Shown here in pieces: positions 13,501-28,500 of a stretch of DNA of 64,000 nucleotides. The stretch spans positions 1 through 64,000 of the forward strand of contig WNNJ02002715.1 in the NCBI GenBank assembly GCA_012934845.2, in the 5' to 3' direction. The translations under genes and the position numbers were made by a program. Each line of letters starts with the position of its first letter. Within the stretch, counting starts at the first letter, position 1. Under the pieces are notes generated by a model. It saw nothing but the letters and a program-made list of their open reading frames with translations. It searched no databases and was not told where the DNA came from. The DNA is from Pomphorhynchus laevis (taxonomy: Eukaryota; Acanthocephala; Palaeacanthocephala; Echinorhynchida; Pomphorhynchidae).

Positions 13501-16500
13501 ATCAGCTTCGTCAGCAAAATGTATCACTCCGAGTTTTGTGATAACTGTCAAGACACTAGCAATTCCTCACGATGCTATACGAAGCTCAGGTGCAGAAAGC
13601 GATTTTACTGGTTTGTTGTGTGTGGACCTTCTAGTTATTCTTTATATAGGGCACAAATTCGTATCCGTTGATTACGAGTACACTGAATTTCTCACAGGAT
13701 TCCTGAAGGAATGCGTCATTTTATAAATTGTTATTGCGAAAAATCGCTTGAAACTGTGGTCCAGGAGCCAAAGCTGGCTACGATTGATTTTTGATTCATA
13801 TTTGCTGCTAAATAACTGGACTTCGATCATCACCTCCATCAGTCTAATGTATCAATCCGAGACGTAAAATAATAAAGATTAAAGATTAAAATTTAATTAC
13901 AAATTTAATTGTTACAATATATGTGAAAATATGACAACTATATGCATTCAATTATTATAATTATGATAAATTATATAATTAATTAGAAGATATTTTGTAT
14001 ATATTATATGTATATTCGATTTAAGTAAACTAATTCTGAATTTGTAAAAAATAAATAAACTTGAACTACATTACAGTCAAAAATAAAATGTAATTTAAAA
14101 TTCTCAATAAAATTTTTATTTTATTATGAAATATAGCAATTGGCTGTAAATTTTATTCATTGGCTGTAAATTTGTTTGCAGCCAAATCTAATTTTCCTCA
14201 TTTTAACATTGAAAAGTATAACTTTTAAAAAATGTGTAACATAATATGTCGTAATGCTTAAGGTACAATTATTGGTATGTAAATCATCAATTAATTGACG
14301 AATTTAAGGAATGCAAGGAAAATTTCAAGCAAATCAGTTACAAATAATCAATTAATTAACTAATCAATTAATCACTTACATTTTGCATTGATCACAGCTG
14401 TACATATTATCTCCTCGTAATTCATCCGCAGAAAAAAAAAGTTCTAATGAATCCATCAATGTAACGGGGTGACCAGAAATATAGCTTACAAATAAAAATT
14501 AAAAGAATTAGCTCCAGATTAATATATTGGAATTTTAAGCTTTAAATCACGAGAAATTTTATTAATTTTTTATTTGGCGTTTAGTTTTAAAACAAAGCTT
14601 GACAATAATGAATTTCTAATTTGAATTAAAAATAAAATATTTCGAAACGAAAAGTCCATATTTGCATTTATCATTAATCTACAAATAATAAAGATTTTAT
14701 AATATGGTAATTGTTATTTTATAATATGTAAAAATGCTGTAAAAATTTAGATCATATAACTGAGTCAACGTATTAATATAGTATTAATATATTTAATATA
14801 ATAAAATGAAAAGAAAATAATTATATTATATTAATATCTTTAATATAATATAATTGAAAAATTATATAAAAAATAATTAAATAATTATAAATAATAAATA
14901 ATTGTTTGTTTGATGTGGAATCCACGAAAATATTGACAAAACGATATCAGGTACAGTTTCGTCATTATTTTGACTCATCAGTGCAAGGTACCTCCCAATA
15001 CCGGATGCATAGGAGGACCGGCAAACGGCGCGAGTATGATTGAAAGGAACTGCTTACTTATGCAAACACAGGTTTGGCATTTTTTGCATAAGTAAGATTA
15101 GATTATTAATATTAAATTATTAATATTGGGATAAAAATATTAGAATAATAATATTAATATAATTAATATTAGATTATTAAAATTCGAAAATATATTTTTT
15201 ATGAACTGATATATAGATAATAGATAAAAATGTATTAGAATAATGATTGGAAATAATCAGAAGGTACTGCTGGGTTATCAGGTTTTGGTTATTTTTGCAT
15301 AAGATTAGATTATTAATATTATATTATGAAATATGATGATTTAATTTTAAAGAGCTGATCAATAGAAAATAGATAACAATGTATTAGAATAAAGATTGGA
15401 AGTAATCCGTAGGAACTGCTGGGTTATCAGGTATTGACCATTATTGCATTAGAAGTAAGATTATATTATTAATATTAGATTAATAATTTTGGATTATTAA
15501 TATTAATATTAGACGAAAATACATTTCTTATGAACTGATCAATAAAAAATAGATCACGCATTAAAATAAAGATTGAAACTAATCAAGAAAAGCTGTTGGG
15601 TTATCAGGTTTCTTCCTGATAACCTCGATCAACATATAAGTTTAATTTATAAGTATAAATTATAAAAACAAGTTTGTTATTCAATTTTAATTTGCTTTGT
15701 TGTTTTTCAGTACCTTTTTATAAGATCGACGAGTGGACCAAGCCAAAAGAAAAACATATTTAAAAAGCTTAAGCGTTGGAAAATGTTTACAATTTGAGTT
15801 TGCTTGTTCGATCTGATTATCTATTTGAAAAAATAATAATTCAGGCTTCCAAAAACTGTAAATACCTGAAGTTGTTCTTGGCTTGGAAGAGAAAGAGACA
15901 GCTCTTGAAATACCTCTTTAACGACGGAGCGCCTTTCACATGTAAGACATTGAACCTGACTTTGCATAGTACCGTCAAATAGTTGCGAAATTACGCTTAT
16001 ATCTGCTTGAGGTGGCTTAGTTTCATCAGGGTCGTTGTCGCCTGACATAGGAGCTGTAGTGGATAATGTAGGATTAAGTGGAGAATCAGATGTTCGATCG
16101 ATAATTTCGTCTGCTTCTCCGTCAGGTGTGGCCCATGAAACAATACCACTAGAAGAGCTTGCAATACAGGATGCGTCGATCGTGTTTGAAGTAGAAACAT
16201 CGTCATCAAAGTTAGCGCTTCTTTAAAAACGATAAATAGAATTTTTAAATTGCATTGTTTGGCAAAATGTGACCCACTTGTAGATGCAAATCCTGAAGAA
16301 AATAAATTATAAAAATGATCGACAAAATTAGATATTTTACTAAATTAATTAACGGAAAATCAATGTGAAATATCGAATAGATAAGATAAATTGAAACAAT
16401 AAATAATAAGATTTAAAGCATTTCATTTTTAGATGTTCTTTAAAATAAAAAATAAACAGCAAACAATTCTGCAAACCATAAAACAAGAAATACGAAATGA

Positions 16501-19500
16501 TAAAAATTTTATTAACGCGACAACTGCATTATTTTAATAAAACTTTACGCAAAAGATTTACCTGTCCTTCCAGTGCGATTTCACATTTGGCAAAATTAAT
16601 TCCGTGTGCATCTTACCGAGAAAATATCTCAAGAATTCCTGGGCGTCCTAAATATAGCAAACGAAAGTAGATCAAATTTAAACCAGTTTCCTACGTATAT
16701 TTTCAAAATATTTGCATTTAGATAATAAAGATCCTTGATTTAATTATTATTGAAACAAAAATTTATTTATTCTTAATAAAATTTCGCGTAAAACTCATCT
16801 AGCAAAAAGTTCATATCTCATAATTTGCATTTTAAAACCCTCAATAGAATTCATTACGACCACAAACATAGCTGCAGCTCTAGTATCGAATCTATACACT
16901 TCTGTAGGATTTGAATGGTTAATAAAATATGATTAGACAAAATGCTAGCCTTAGATATGGAAAAGGAATGGTTGAGAATTTTCGAGTTTATTCTTAGGAT
17001 AGACATAAAAGTCAATGAAAAAATGAGTATATGCGACAGGTACGAGTAAATACAGAGAACGCAGTTTTAAATTCATTGTGCAATTTGTCACGATAAAATA
17101 AGAGTTGACCAACCAAGCCAAACTATTAATTTTAGTATGGATATTATAGTCTATCAGATATCATTCAAAACTTTTAATATATCCGATTGTATTATTCCAA
17201 ACTATTTACGGTGATGAAGGTTTGATACTGACTGAAATAATAATTTATAAAGTACAAGCAGTTGAAATGATATTTATTCTAAACATAGTCAGACTTCTTG
17301 AATAGTTCGGAATACAGCCCTCTGTTCTTATGCACTAGAATAAGCAAGTTACTCCAGCTACTTTCGAAAAGAATTTAATATTCGATAGAATATTAAAAAA
17401 CAAAGATTATTGTATATAAATGCATAATTAAAAACGGCAAAAATTGATAATAATTTTATTTTATAAATAAATAAAATAGATAAAATAAAATTAAAAAGGT
17501 ATAAAATTGTATGCTCGTTGTATTATAACGAGGTCGCTGATAAAATATAATTACATGTATTCATACATGTAATTATATTCTACGTAATGTAATCATTTTT
17601 TCCGATAAAAATTAAATTTATGGATGTAAGTGCAAATTATTGAAATTTTATTTCAGCAAAATTGTAAAAAAATAAACTAACTTCAATTTTTAATTATTTC
17701 GATTAACTTAATTATATTCTATGATATTTTGCAAATATTCTAATTTAATTGCGAAAAAACTGAGAAATAAGAGTGCCAATAACTAGGAGTTTATTTTAGT
17801 CTACTTCATTATAAAAAGCGAGAGTTTTTGGAAGAGAATAATTCACAATTTACGATTTGGTTTATTCAAAGTAACAAATTAACATTCATTGAAAATTTAA
17901 AGCAAATAGAACTATTTTGGAAATATTTGAATATTTTAGTTGCAAATCTTATCGGTTAGTGTTTGAATCAAAACTTTAAACAAATTCGGTCATAAAAGAC
18001 CGAATGAAGATTTACAGAAAGTAAATGAAAGTATCAAATTTACAATAACTGAATAACCTGCTGACAATCATCATGAAACACTGAATGATAATTTCCAATA
18101 ATGGAAAGTATTGGAAAGGAATTGAGAAGGGTAGATCTGAATAATATAAGCTGCATTCTAGAATAACAAATAAAAATACCTTCGCCGTAACCACATGTCG
18201 GCAATAAATTGCGCATAAACAGTTGACAAGGCACATTTCTTAGACAAGGTACACCCAAAATCGATAAAGTAACTTGTTAAACTGATACTACAAATATTAA
18301 TATGTTAAAAAATTTTAATTCATGGATAATCATACCAGTTAGAAAGTGCTTGAAGTACGGAATTCATAAAGCACAGATTTCCGATATTCAACAGACCGCA
18401 TGTTCCTATCCAAATCAAAAAAAATCAAAATTGGCAAAAAAAATTAAAATATTATTTATATGTTAGAGTTAAGATAGTATCTTTAAGTTGGCTGATTAAA
18501 ATATAACTGACATAAAATATTTAAACTGCAAAAGAAAAGCCATCAGGACAAAAATTTTGATTCATATTTTACATTCCTATTTTTATTAATGTAAAATCTT
18601 CTTGATTTATCTTTTTTGTTTAAGTTACTCATGGTAGTAAACGTATGCTTGAAACTTGAGGTAAGTTAATAACGAAATTTGCGTTATATCATACGAATAG
18701 CAAAGATGCAAGGCATTTGATAGTATTGTTTAAATAAATGTATTTACTAAATAAATATAGTATTTATTATATAAATGTATCCATCATCTATTTAATGTAG
18801 AAGCTCAATTATGATAATACATTTTATTTTATTGTTGATCACTTGACTGTATTTTTTAAACATTAAAAATTGGTACTATATGTAAGTTCAAAAATTTTCA
18901 ACAAAATAAGCGATTCCGATCTTACTGTTATTTGATTATTGACTGAAAAACAAATTTAGAAAAATTAAGTTTTTCTGTATTTACGATGCAAATTCTTTGA
19001 AGCAACGGTAGTGTTTGTAACAGAATCTAAATTACATCAATAAATCAATTAATCTAATTATTATTGATATTTAATTATAAATTAAATAAATAAATTATAT
19101 AAATTTTTAATTATTTTCAATAAATTATAAAAATTTATAAATTATATAAATTTATAATTAGAATTATAAATTTATAATATTATATAATATAATATTATAT
19201 ATAAACATTATATAATATATTATATATTATTATATAATATTATCATATAATATTATTATAATATTTTTGTATAATATTATGTTACAAACAGAATTTACAA
19301 TTCTGTTAGTAACAGAAATACAAAGAAACAAATAATTTAAATTAATAGTTAATTTAATCCCGAATCTCTTTCCATTTTCGATTAGACAGTTTTAAAGGAA
19401 CGAAGAAGAAAAAATTACCCATTATTAAAAGTACAATATTTCGATAGCTTCTACAATCATCATCAAGATTAAAATTAAATTTAATTAAAAATATCAAAAT

Positions 19501-22500
19501 ATTGTAATGGAAAACAAAGGGTAATGTTTTATTATTCGTTCCTCTAAAACTATCTAATTCCGTATTACTTCTTTACATATAAATTCAAATATTTTATCAT
19601 GAAATTTAAATGGATGTTCACATTTCATATGTATCAATTAATTCTTTCAGATTAATTGAGCGTCACCAATTACTGTATATTCAAGTGCACAATTTTTATG
19701 TGAAGTGACTTGATTTTAGCATCAGCGTTAGAGCTTTTCTCGCGCTTTAGCTAGTGTTGTACAAGCATGTAATGCTTGCTCCGACATAACGGCTTACTTG
19801 ACGGAATGAGCGGCAGCACACGTGCTGTCCTGTGAAGCCACTTTTAAATTTCAGTGTCAAATGCAATGCTTAACAACCAGTGGAGGAGCGTGCACTTATC
19901 GAATTCCGTTCAGAGGTTTACTAAGGATAAAGAATCGCCGAAGTTGTGTAAATAGGGCCACACTGATGATACCCCACCCTGTAGTGATGAGTACACTAAG
20001 ATCGAAACGTCCCATTGGGCGCTAGGCGTCTGTGGTAGGCGCATTCCGGGTTAAGTTTCGCGAAGAAACTTTTAAAAGGATTACAAGCTTTAGTCGTTTC
20101 TCCTGCTTGTGCTGCAAAATTCTTTCATATTAATTATTTGCGTCACCAATTACCTTACAATTATCTTATTTAAAGGTAACTTAAACAAATTAATAGCTGC
20201 TTATTAAAAATCGACAGGCATTGTGTATTTTCAAAATATCGAAAATATTTAGTTCTATGCAGATTAAGAATTCAACTGCATTTTCTTAAATTAGAAGCAT
20301 CGTAAATTTAATATTAGTAGATTAATTTGTAAACGTGACACGTACTGCAAAAGTTAAACAAAGTGGTTCGAAGATCTCTTGAAAGCATTAATTTGTGATA
20401 TATTGAAGAAAAAAAACAATCAAAGCAGCAAGAATAGCTACACATTTGCCCTTTTGATACAAATAAAACTTTTATTTTACATAAATTATTTTATTTTTAT
20501 CGATGCTCACAAATACCGATAACATCACCGATGTTATCGTCATCTTGTAATTAATTTCATTTTCTTCAAATTTGCGAATATCCGGTTATCACCACCAATC
20601 GTAGCTGACGTGGAATTAAATAAAACTTAAATGAATAATAAAAAATTATCAATATCCTTATTTGCAACTACCAAATTATATCTTTTAAATTACGTATTAT
20701 AAATTAAAGAAAAAATATTCAACGGAAAAAATTTAATTTGACTTAATTAATTTAAATTTAATTTTGAATCCTTCATGTGCAAATATTTATCGATATCCAC
20801 TGTAGAAAAAATATAAATTATTCATCGATATTTACTTTAGGAAAAATATAAATTATTCATCGATATTTACTTTAGGAAAAATATATAATTTACTCAGCAA
20901 GTGCTGATCACACCTTTTAATTTAAATATTTCAAAATATTAGTATTTGCACAAAAAAAACTAACAATTTCACTTTTATAATAAAGCACCTCTATCGATTT
21001 TTCTTGCAGAATGAATTGTATAAATGCTTGGTTCAAATATACTAGTAAAGCTGAATTCATTGTTATCTGGCTGAACTTCAGCAGAGCGACCGTCCAAACT
21101 AAATCAACAACAATTACGACATGCGTGCGATTACAACAAAAAAGATATAAAAAATTAATATTCGGAAATACATATACATATCTCAAAACGAGAGTGATAC
21201 CATTCGGCTTGAATTATATTAACAATATTTTAAGCCAGACGCGGAAGAACGACGATAACAGTATTTGATACCATTTCGTCATCACAATGACTCATCGGTG
21301 CCAGATCCATCCCACTACTGGATGCAGATGACTAGCAGATGTCAATAAAACGAATCATGTGTATGATGTACTAGAAAACCTCTAGTAACATACATCATAG
21401 AGTACTAAACCAGCACTACGGCTTTACAAAAAGAATCATTAGCAAAAACAATGACAAATGCCAGCGCAAATATCTTCTATATCGGCTAACTTCTTTTATG
21501 AATATCATAAAACGAGAGTGATACCATTCCACGTGAATTATATTAACAATATTTTAAGCCAGACGCGGAAGAACGAGGATAACAGCATTTGATACCGTTT
21601 CGTCATCACAATGACTCATCGGTGCCAGATTCCTTCCACTACTGGATGCAGAAGATGACTAGCAGATGTCAATAAAACGAATCATGTGTATGATGTACTA
21701 GAAAACTTCTAGTAACATCATAGAGTACTAAACCAGCACTACGGCTTTACAAAAAGAATCATTAGCAAAAACAATGGCAAATGCCAGCGCAAATATCTTC
21801 TATATCGGCTAACTTCTTTTATGAATATCATAAAACGAGAGTGATACCATTCCATGTGAATTATATTAACAATATTTTAAGCCAGACGCGGAAGAACGAC
21901 GATAACAGTATTTGATACCATTTCGCCATCACAATGACTCATCAGTGCCAGATCCATCCCACTACTGGATGCAGAAGATGACTAGCAGATGTCAATAAAA
22001 CGAATCATGTGTATGATGTACTAGAAAACTTCTAGTAACATCATAGAGTACTAAACCAGCACTACGGCTTTACAAAAAGAATCATTAGCAAAAACAATGG
22101 CAAATGCCAGCGCAAATATCTTCTATATCGGCTAACTTCTTTTATGAATATCATAAAACGAGAGTGATACCATTCCACGTGAATTATATTAACAATCTTT
22201 TAAGCCAGACGCGGAAGAACGAGGATAACAGCATTTGATACCGTTTCGTCATCACAATGACTCATCAGTGCCAGATTCCTTCCACTACTGGATGCAGAAG
22301 ATGACTAGCAGATGTCAATAAAACGAATCATGTGTATGATGTACTAGAAAACTTCTAGTAACATCATAGAGTACTAAACCAGCACTACGGCTTCACTAAA
22401 TAGGATCATTAGCAAAAGCACTGGCAAATGCCAGCGCAGGTATTTTGTACCATTTTTTGCCGTCTGCTTGTTCTCCTCTGCATCCAGTCGTGGGAGGGAT

Positions 22501-25500
22501 CTGGCACTGATGAGTCATTGTGATTCATTAAGTCATTCACGCATACTCTATAATATAAAATATAATACATTTAATAATGAAATTCTAAGAATTTCAACAA
22601 TTTGTAACGATATTGGCTTCCTTCAAAATCATTAATATAATTTAATAGATGCATATTATAAACTAGGTTAACTCGGCTAATATAAAAATAAAATCAAACA
22701 GAGATTCATGAAATATTTAAATCAACAAAATGTTCTTAAAAATTAATTTAAACTATTAAGCGAAATTTTTTATGGATAATAAATAAAATACTTTATATTA
22801 GAATAAGGTACACCATATAATCAAATTTCATCAACGGAAATACGTCGTTTGCATGTATTTGGCCCCGTTACTACGTTGCGTCGAGGAATAGGAGCCGGAA
22901 GCTGATAACATAGGAGTTCCTCATAATGACCTCTAATCGTTTTTCTAACACATCGTATATTATTTATTTGTCAATTCATAAAAATGTAATTTAAATTTAA
23001 ATTTAAAATTGTTACTCTATATAAATATAAATTATATAAGTTCTTCGATTATGTATAATCATTTATAATTATTTATCATTACATAGTATAAAATACTTAG
23101 ACTCGGTTAGCTAATCTGAGCTATAGCAAAACAACTTATTCTTAAGAATAAAATTTAACTAGAAAGTTTTATTTAAGTTATATAACTTATTGGGTATACA
23201 AAAACATTAAGAAAAATCATTTTATAACATGATTAATACATAAACTTTTAATAGGAAGATAAAATGCATATAGCAGCAATCTATAGTGATCCAGGAATAT
23301 CGAGTGAGAGCAGAATAACTGGGAAGGAATCAGAAATTCCTGAATCGTAGATTGACCATTGTTAAAACGTTTAGAAGTGATTATGAATGGCAATAAAGTC
23401 AAGAAAATCACTAAGAACATACGTTGTTGTAATCAAATAACTGATTACAAATTAAATAACTGTAATTACTGATAATGGTATTAAATGTTACAGTATATAG
23501 GTTTGAGGGAATTTCGAACCAAATATTAAAGTTGTCAAGAAAAATTATCTGGACGAAGAATGTAGATACATGAGGCAATGATGGCAACAAGTTCTTCAAA
23601 ATCAAAGTGAATGGTTAAAATAGAATCAAATAATGGTTGAAATAAAGAATAGTTGAAATTAAATCGAAGTGAATTGTTGACAGATAGTTAAAAAGTAGTT
23701 GGGGAGAATGAAAAAAAAATACGATATGGATAAGTGCAGAGTACCAAGTAAAAGCTATACTATCAACTTATGTCTAAGAGGTGATGATTAGGGATCTAGG
23801 TAGAGTGCGAGTCAGAAATAAATATCATCAGCGGGACCTAGGCAGCGTGCAAGTCAACAACGTAAATGTATTTTAAAGAAATACCATCAGTCAGCATGTA
23901 TGATTCATTAAGGGATATACAATCTAAATGTTGCTCTACGAATAAGCTAACAACTAGATTTGAATTGTATAAAATCGAACAAGTATTAAGAAGGCCAAGA
24001 TGAAAAGTAAAATATCACAGTGGTATGCTAGAGTAGATGCATAGGATACGTTGTTTAAATCGAATTTTTGAGGATAAACGAACAACACGTAAACTGCATA
24101 TTATCTTCTTTATCTTAATAAATGATAAACTGTGATATTCTCCACAAATTTTCGAGACAAAGGAGAGTGAAAGTTGGATGATTTCAACAGGGTGCAATCT
24201 GGAAAATACGACTAAAAAAATTGATGATAATAGCTCTAAGCGGTTAGTCATGAGATAGTTATTAAGTTGGTATTATAATAAAATGGTAACAATCGTATTA
24301 TAAATCAACTGTTCACTTATTGATTTATTAGTTATTGATTAATGGAGCGATTAAAGTTTAATTATTTATTTTGAAGTCAAATTTGACTTCAAAAAAATAA
24401 TTAAACTAAACTCACTGCATTAATAAATAATGACGGTTATTAATAAAAAGTTAACTTTTAATGAAAACTTCTAATTATTTCAAATATTCAAATTTAAAGC
24501 GCCAAACTTTGCATAAATATAGTGTTTTTAAGTTTATTATTCGTTGTTACTTATTATTTATTGCGACAATATGCAAAAGCAAATACTTTCCATTATTTGC
24601 AATTAGTTAACAAGAAAATAAATAAATAAAAAATTAAAAAAATAAAAAATTTTAAATTATAAATAAATTAATCATTTTAAATAATAAATTCTTAAGTTTC
24701 GTATTATTGTTTGACAAAATTTATTTCAGAAATTTGTTTTCCATAAATACAAAATTAATTTCAAATTTAATAATTTAATTATTTAATAAAAATAATTTCA
24801 AATTTAAGTTAGTAGCATAAAAGTTATTTCAAATTAAATAAACAAACTGATGATTTTATTTTATTAAATCGGTGTTACATTAATTTTTATCAACGCTTTA
24901 AAGAAGTGTGTCAATAAAGTAAAAAATAATGTTTCATATACAAATATAAAATATTTTTTTATTATTTAACATTTAAATAATTATATAATTATTTAAATAT
25001 AATTTAAATTTATAATTATTTAATTATATAATTATTTAATTATAATTAATTATTTAATTAATAATTATATAATTTATATAATTAGTTAAATAACATCATT
25101 TATTGTGGTAAAATAAAATGTATTAAATTTAATACTTACCTAAAGGAAGGCCGATTGCTATTTTCAAAAACTTCGGAATTACAAGCAAAGCACCAAATAC
25201 GCTCTGAGGCTACATTAAATGAGAGACTGTGTGCGGATCGCTAAAAATGTTTTTTAAACTAAATTATAATTAAACTATGTATTTTTAACTATACATTACA
25301 TCAAATGTTTATGTCAAATGTTCGTTAATTTCATTTGACAAATTAAAATTACAAGCAAATAATTTATTTGAGTATTTTTTCAAATTTCGAGTAAATTATG
25401 CCAAAAGTACTAGTTTTTAGTAATTTCGATGTGTCGGATATACAATATCTGATCGTGATACATTTGATGATAAACTGATGCATTTAATGATAATTGCAAA

Positions 25501-28500
25501 TTCGTTCAATATGTATGCAACAAAAGTTGACTTTTAAAGATAAGAAATGTATATTTTAACGTTTATACAATAAAAAATATTCTATTTACATAACTAGTAT
25601 TATTTACATAACAAAAAATAGGTAGGCTTTCAAATTGAAGGTAAAACCTTCCTCTACCAACGATGATTTAATTTGAAATCAGAAATGATTTTAATTAAAT
25701 TTAGAAAATGTAAGACGAAAGCCATTCATTAAATCTAATTGACAATAAATCAGACGAGTAGAGTAATCGTCAGCCAACATTAAAAAAATCGAAACGTGAA
25801 ACGTAGGTATTGGATCAGTAGCTGATGAGGTTTACAAATACTGAAATGTAGGATACTCCTATCGGCTTATAGATACGAAAATTTTTGATTTAAATTTTAC
25901 ATTTCATTATTAGTGAACCTAATCAACTACTGATATAATGCCTACGTTTCACGTTTCGATCCTTTTAATGTTGGCTGAAGATCGTTCGACTCGTTCGACT
26001 TGTTGTATTAACAATCAGATTAAATGAAGATTTGTTACATTTTGTAACAAATTAATTAATAAAAAACAAATTAAATCAGCGTTGGTGGGGGTACTTTAGA
26101 TATGAAACTCTACCTATATTTTCGAATAATTACTATTATCAAACTAGTCATCGATATCAAAATTTTAATTCTGAACTTTTTTAAATCCTACAATAAGACA
26201 ATGCTTTTGTATTATAGATGGATTTAAGAGAGTGCAGAGAATATTATGAGGTTGCAGAAAATATTCAAATTAAATAAGACAATGTTTGTAAGGAAAGTTT
26301 AGTGGGCTTTCTAAATTACTATATATTTATAAAAGGTATAATATCTATATTTATAAATATCATGATCATTCATATTTTTGTCGTTTAACAAAGAGGACCT
26401 CAAATATCTCCATTGAATTCTATTGAATTCCATGGAGATATCAGTTGATTCTATTGTTGATATCAGTCAATTCAGTTGATTCTATTCAACTGAATTCAAA
26501 TTAGTTGAACAATCAGAACTCTAATCTTGATAAAAGTTTTGATTGTTCAACTGATTAAAATTGATAAAGGTTAACATTTGAGCAACCAAAACTTAAAAAA
26601 ATCTGCTGTTGTGTATATATAATGACTCATATTTCTACAAAAACACTTATTGCTGAATCCTAAATGAATCTATTTATCCAGAAAGCCTTATTCTTAACAA
26701 AACCAATATTAATGATAAAGAAGGTGTATATCTAGATATGAACATTAAATTAACATTAACTAAAACTACTATTAATTTATATCTTAAAGATGACATATTT
26801 AAATTTACAAGAAACATATTTTTGCATGAGCATTCATGCATACCATATAATATAAAATATAATACATTAAATAATGAAATTTTAAGAATTGCAACAATAT
26901 GTAATGATATTGGCTTTCTTCAAAATCATTTAAATAATTTAATAGATGCATATTTTAAACTAGGTTACTATAAAAATAACATCAAGCAGAAAATAGTAAA
27001 ATATATAAATCAACACAATAATATAAAGAATAAATTTAAACTCTTCAAGTGCCAAATTTTTATGGATGGATAATAAATAATATACTTTGTATTAGAATAA
27101 GATAATAGATAGTTTTATCAGAAGAAATACATCATTAGCATGTATTTTGCCCCGCTGCCATGTTGGGTACAGGAGTTAGGGGCCGAAACCTGATAGCATA
27201 GCAGTTCCTCCTGATGACCTCTAATTCTTATTCTGATACAACGTCTGTTATTTATTAGTCAATTCATAAAAATGACGTTTATTTTAAATTTCATTTTTTT
27301 AACTTGATTTAAATTATAGAAAATTTAAATTATAGAAAATCTAAAAGCAATTATTAATTTTATTATTTAATTATTAAATTTTGATTTAGCATTAATATGT
27401 TTTGTTTATTTTATAATTATATTAAATACGTAGACTCAGTTAGCTGATTTAACTGTCAAATTTAAAGCAAAATTCAAAATATATGACACAAATCAGAGTT
27501 TTCACTGTTTGCCGGGACCACCATTGAAGTACTAAATTGATTGACTAACTAATATGATTGGATGTTCTTTACAGACACGAAATCAAAGATATCTAAAACA
27601 TCTCGTTTATTTACACTTTTTTAATCTAAAATACAAGCTAAGAATATTAACAGAACTATCAAGAGCAAAATGTTCGAATTAATATTTTGAATGTGCTAAA
27701 AAAATGTAGTGGATCTTCTTGATAAAAAATGTAGTAAACGTGTAATTGACGTGCCAACTAAAGAAAGCATACAACATGGAAGGTTGTAAACCAGGAAAAT
27801 CTGTTACCTAAAACACACAAGGAAGATATACCATGCAAAGGTATATCAATTATAAGCAATTGTAATACACTTACTTAAAAACTATCTCAGTATCTGGATA
27901 AAACATTGAAGCCTTTACTAGATAATGTTGATAGCTACATAAATAACTCGTGTAATTAAAGAACATATTTCGGAAAATGATAGAATCTTTACAGCAGACG
28001 TGGCATCTTTATACACAAATATCCATCTTCTAGACGGATTAAAGGTATTAAATCAATTTATGGAGTATGCCAGTTGGTCAACTTTGAAAAGAGAATTCAT
28101 GAATGAAACAATTACGTTCATACTACAAAACAGTATATTCGTGTTTGATAGCAAAAGGTATGGCTATGGAGGCACATGTTGCTCAAGTATTTGCAATACT
28201 TTATATGGCATGGCATGAAACACAACTTATAGAACAGAGTAATGCCAGATCTTTTGCTTGGTACAGATACATATATGTGTTTGTAGTCTGGGAAAGATCA
28301 GATAGTCAACTAACAGAGCTTACAAATTATATGAATGAATTTGGACCATTAAAGTTTACAGTTGATTTAAACAATCCTCTTAAATTCTTAGACACGATAA
28401 TCGATAGAGAAAGTATCGGAAAGATCCAAACGAAGATTTGCCAAAAGAGCTCACAGCTAAAATTAGATATGCATCCAAAAAGCAATCATCCGATGCATAT

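Larger units (their letters stand above)
21185..22440. repeat. 323 bp satellite array, about 3.9 monomers, carrying hammerhead modules
   Basis: The marker 'aaaacgagagtgatacc' recurs at 21185, 21509, 21832 and 22155. Each monomer has a hammerhead-type module on the minus strand. Sequence shared with the 308 bp array at 61 kb ('ccagacgcg.aagaa', 'tggcaaatg.cagcgca', 'atgatgtactagaaaa') shows one family with two variants. It lies in the intron between exons 25140 and 18405. Confidence 0.88.

Noticed and set aside
15727-15780. Minus-strand 18-codon candidate exon ([18 protein letters not shown]) for the mid-catalytic gap
   Set aside because: It enters in the right phase but leaves in phase 0 where phase 2 is needed, and similarity to the family is weak.
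16265-16300. Possible 15 nt micro-exon between 16562 and 16220
   Set aside because: The direct join already restores frame and similarity, so no extra exon is needed.
18158-18179. A 22 nt GT-AG intron between two USP exons
   Set aside because: An acceptor 21 nt further on (TATTATTCAG) keeps the frame, gives a 43 nt intron like the others, and aligns better with the family.
19975-20020. Hammerhead in the GC-rich island
   Set aside because: Core reads GTGATGA, stem II does not pair, and the nearby hairpin does not place a U next to the cleavage site.
23411-23605. Minus-strand frame with LPSLPHV and EIPSN, resembling the USP33 linker after ZnF-UBP
   Set aside because: The only fitting acceptor gives the wrong phase and no donor was found. 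The match is short and may be chance.
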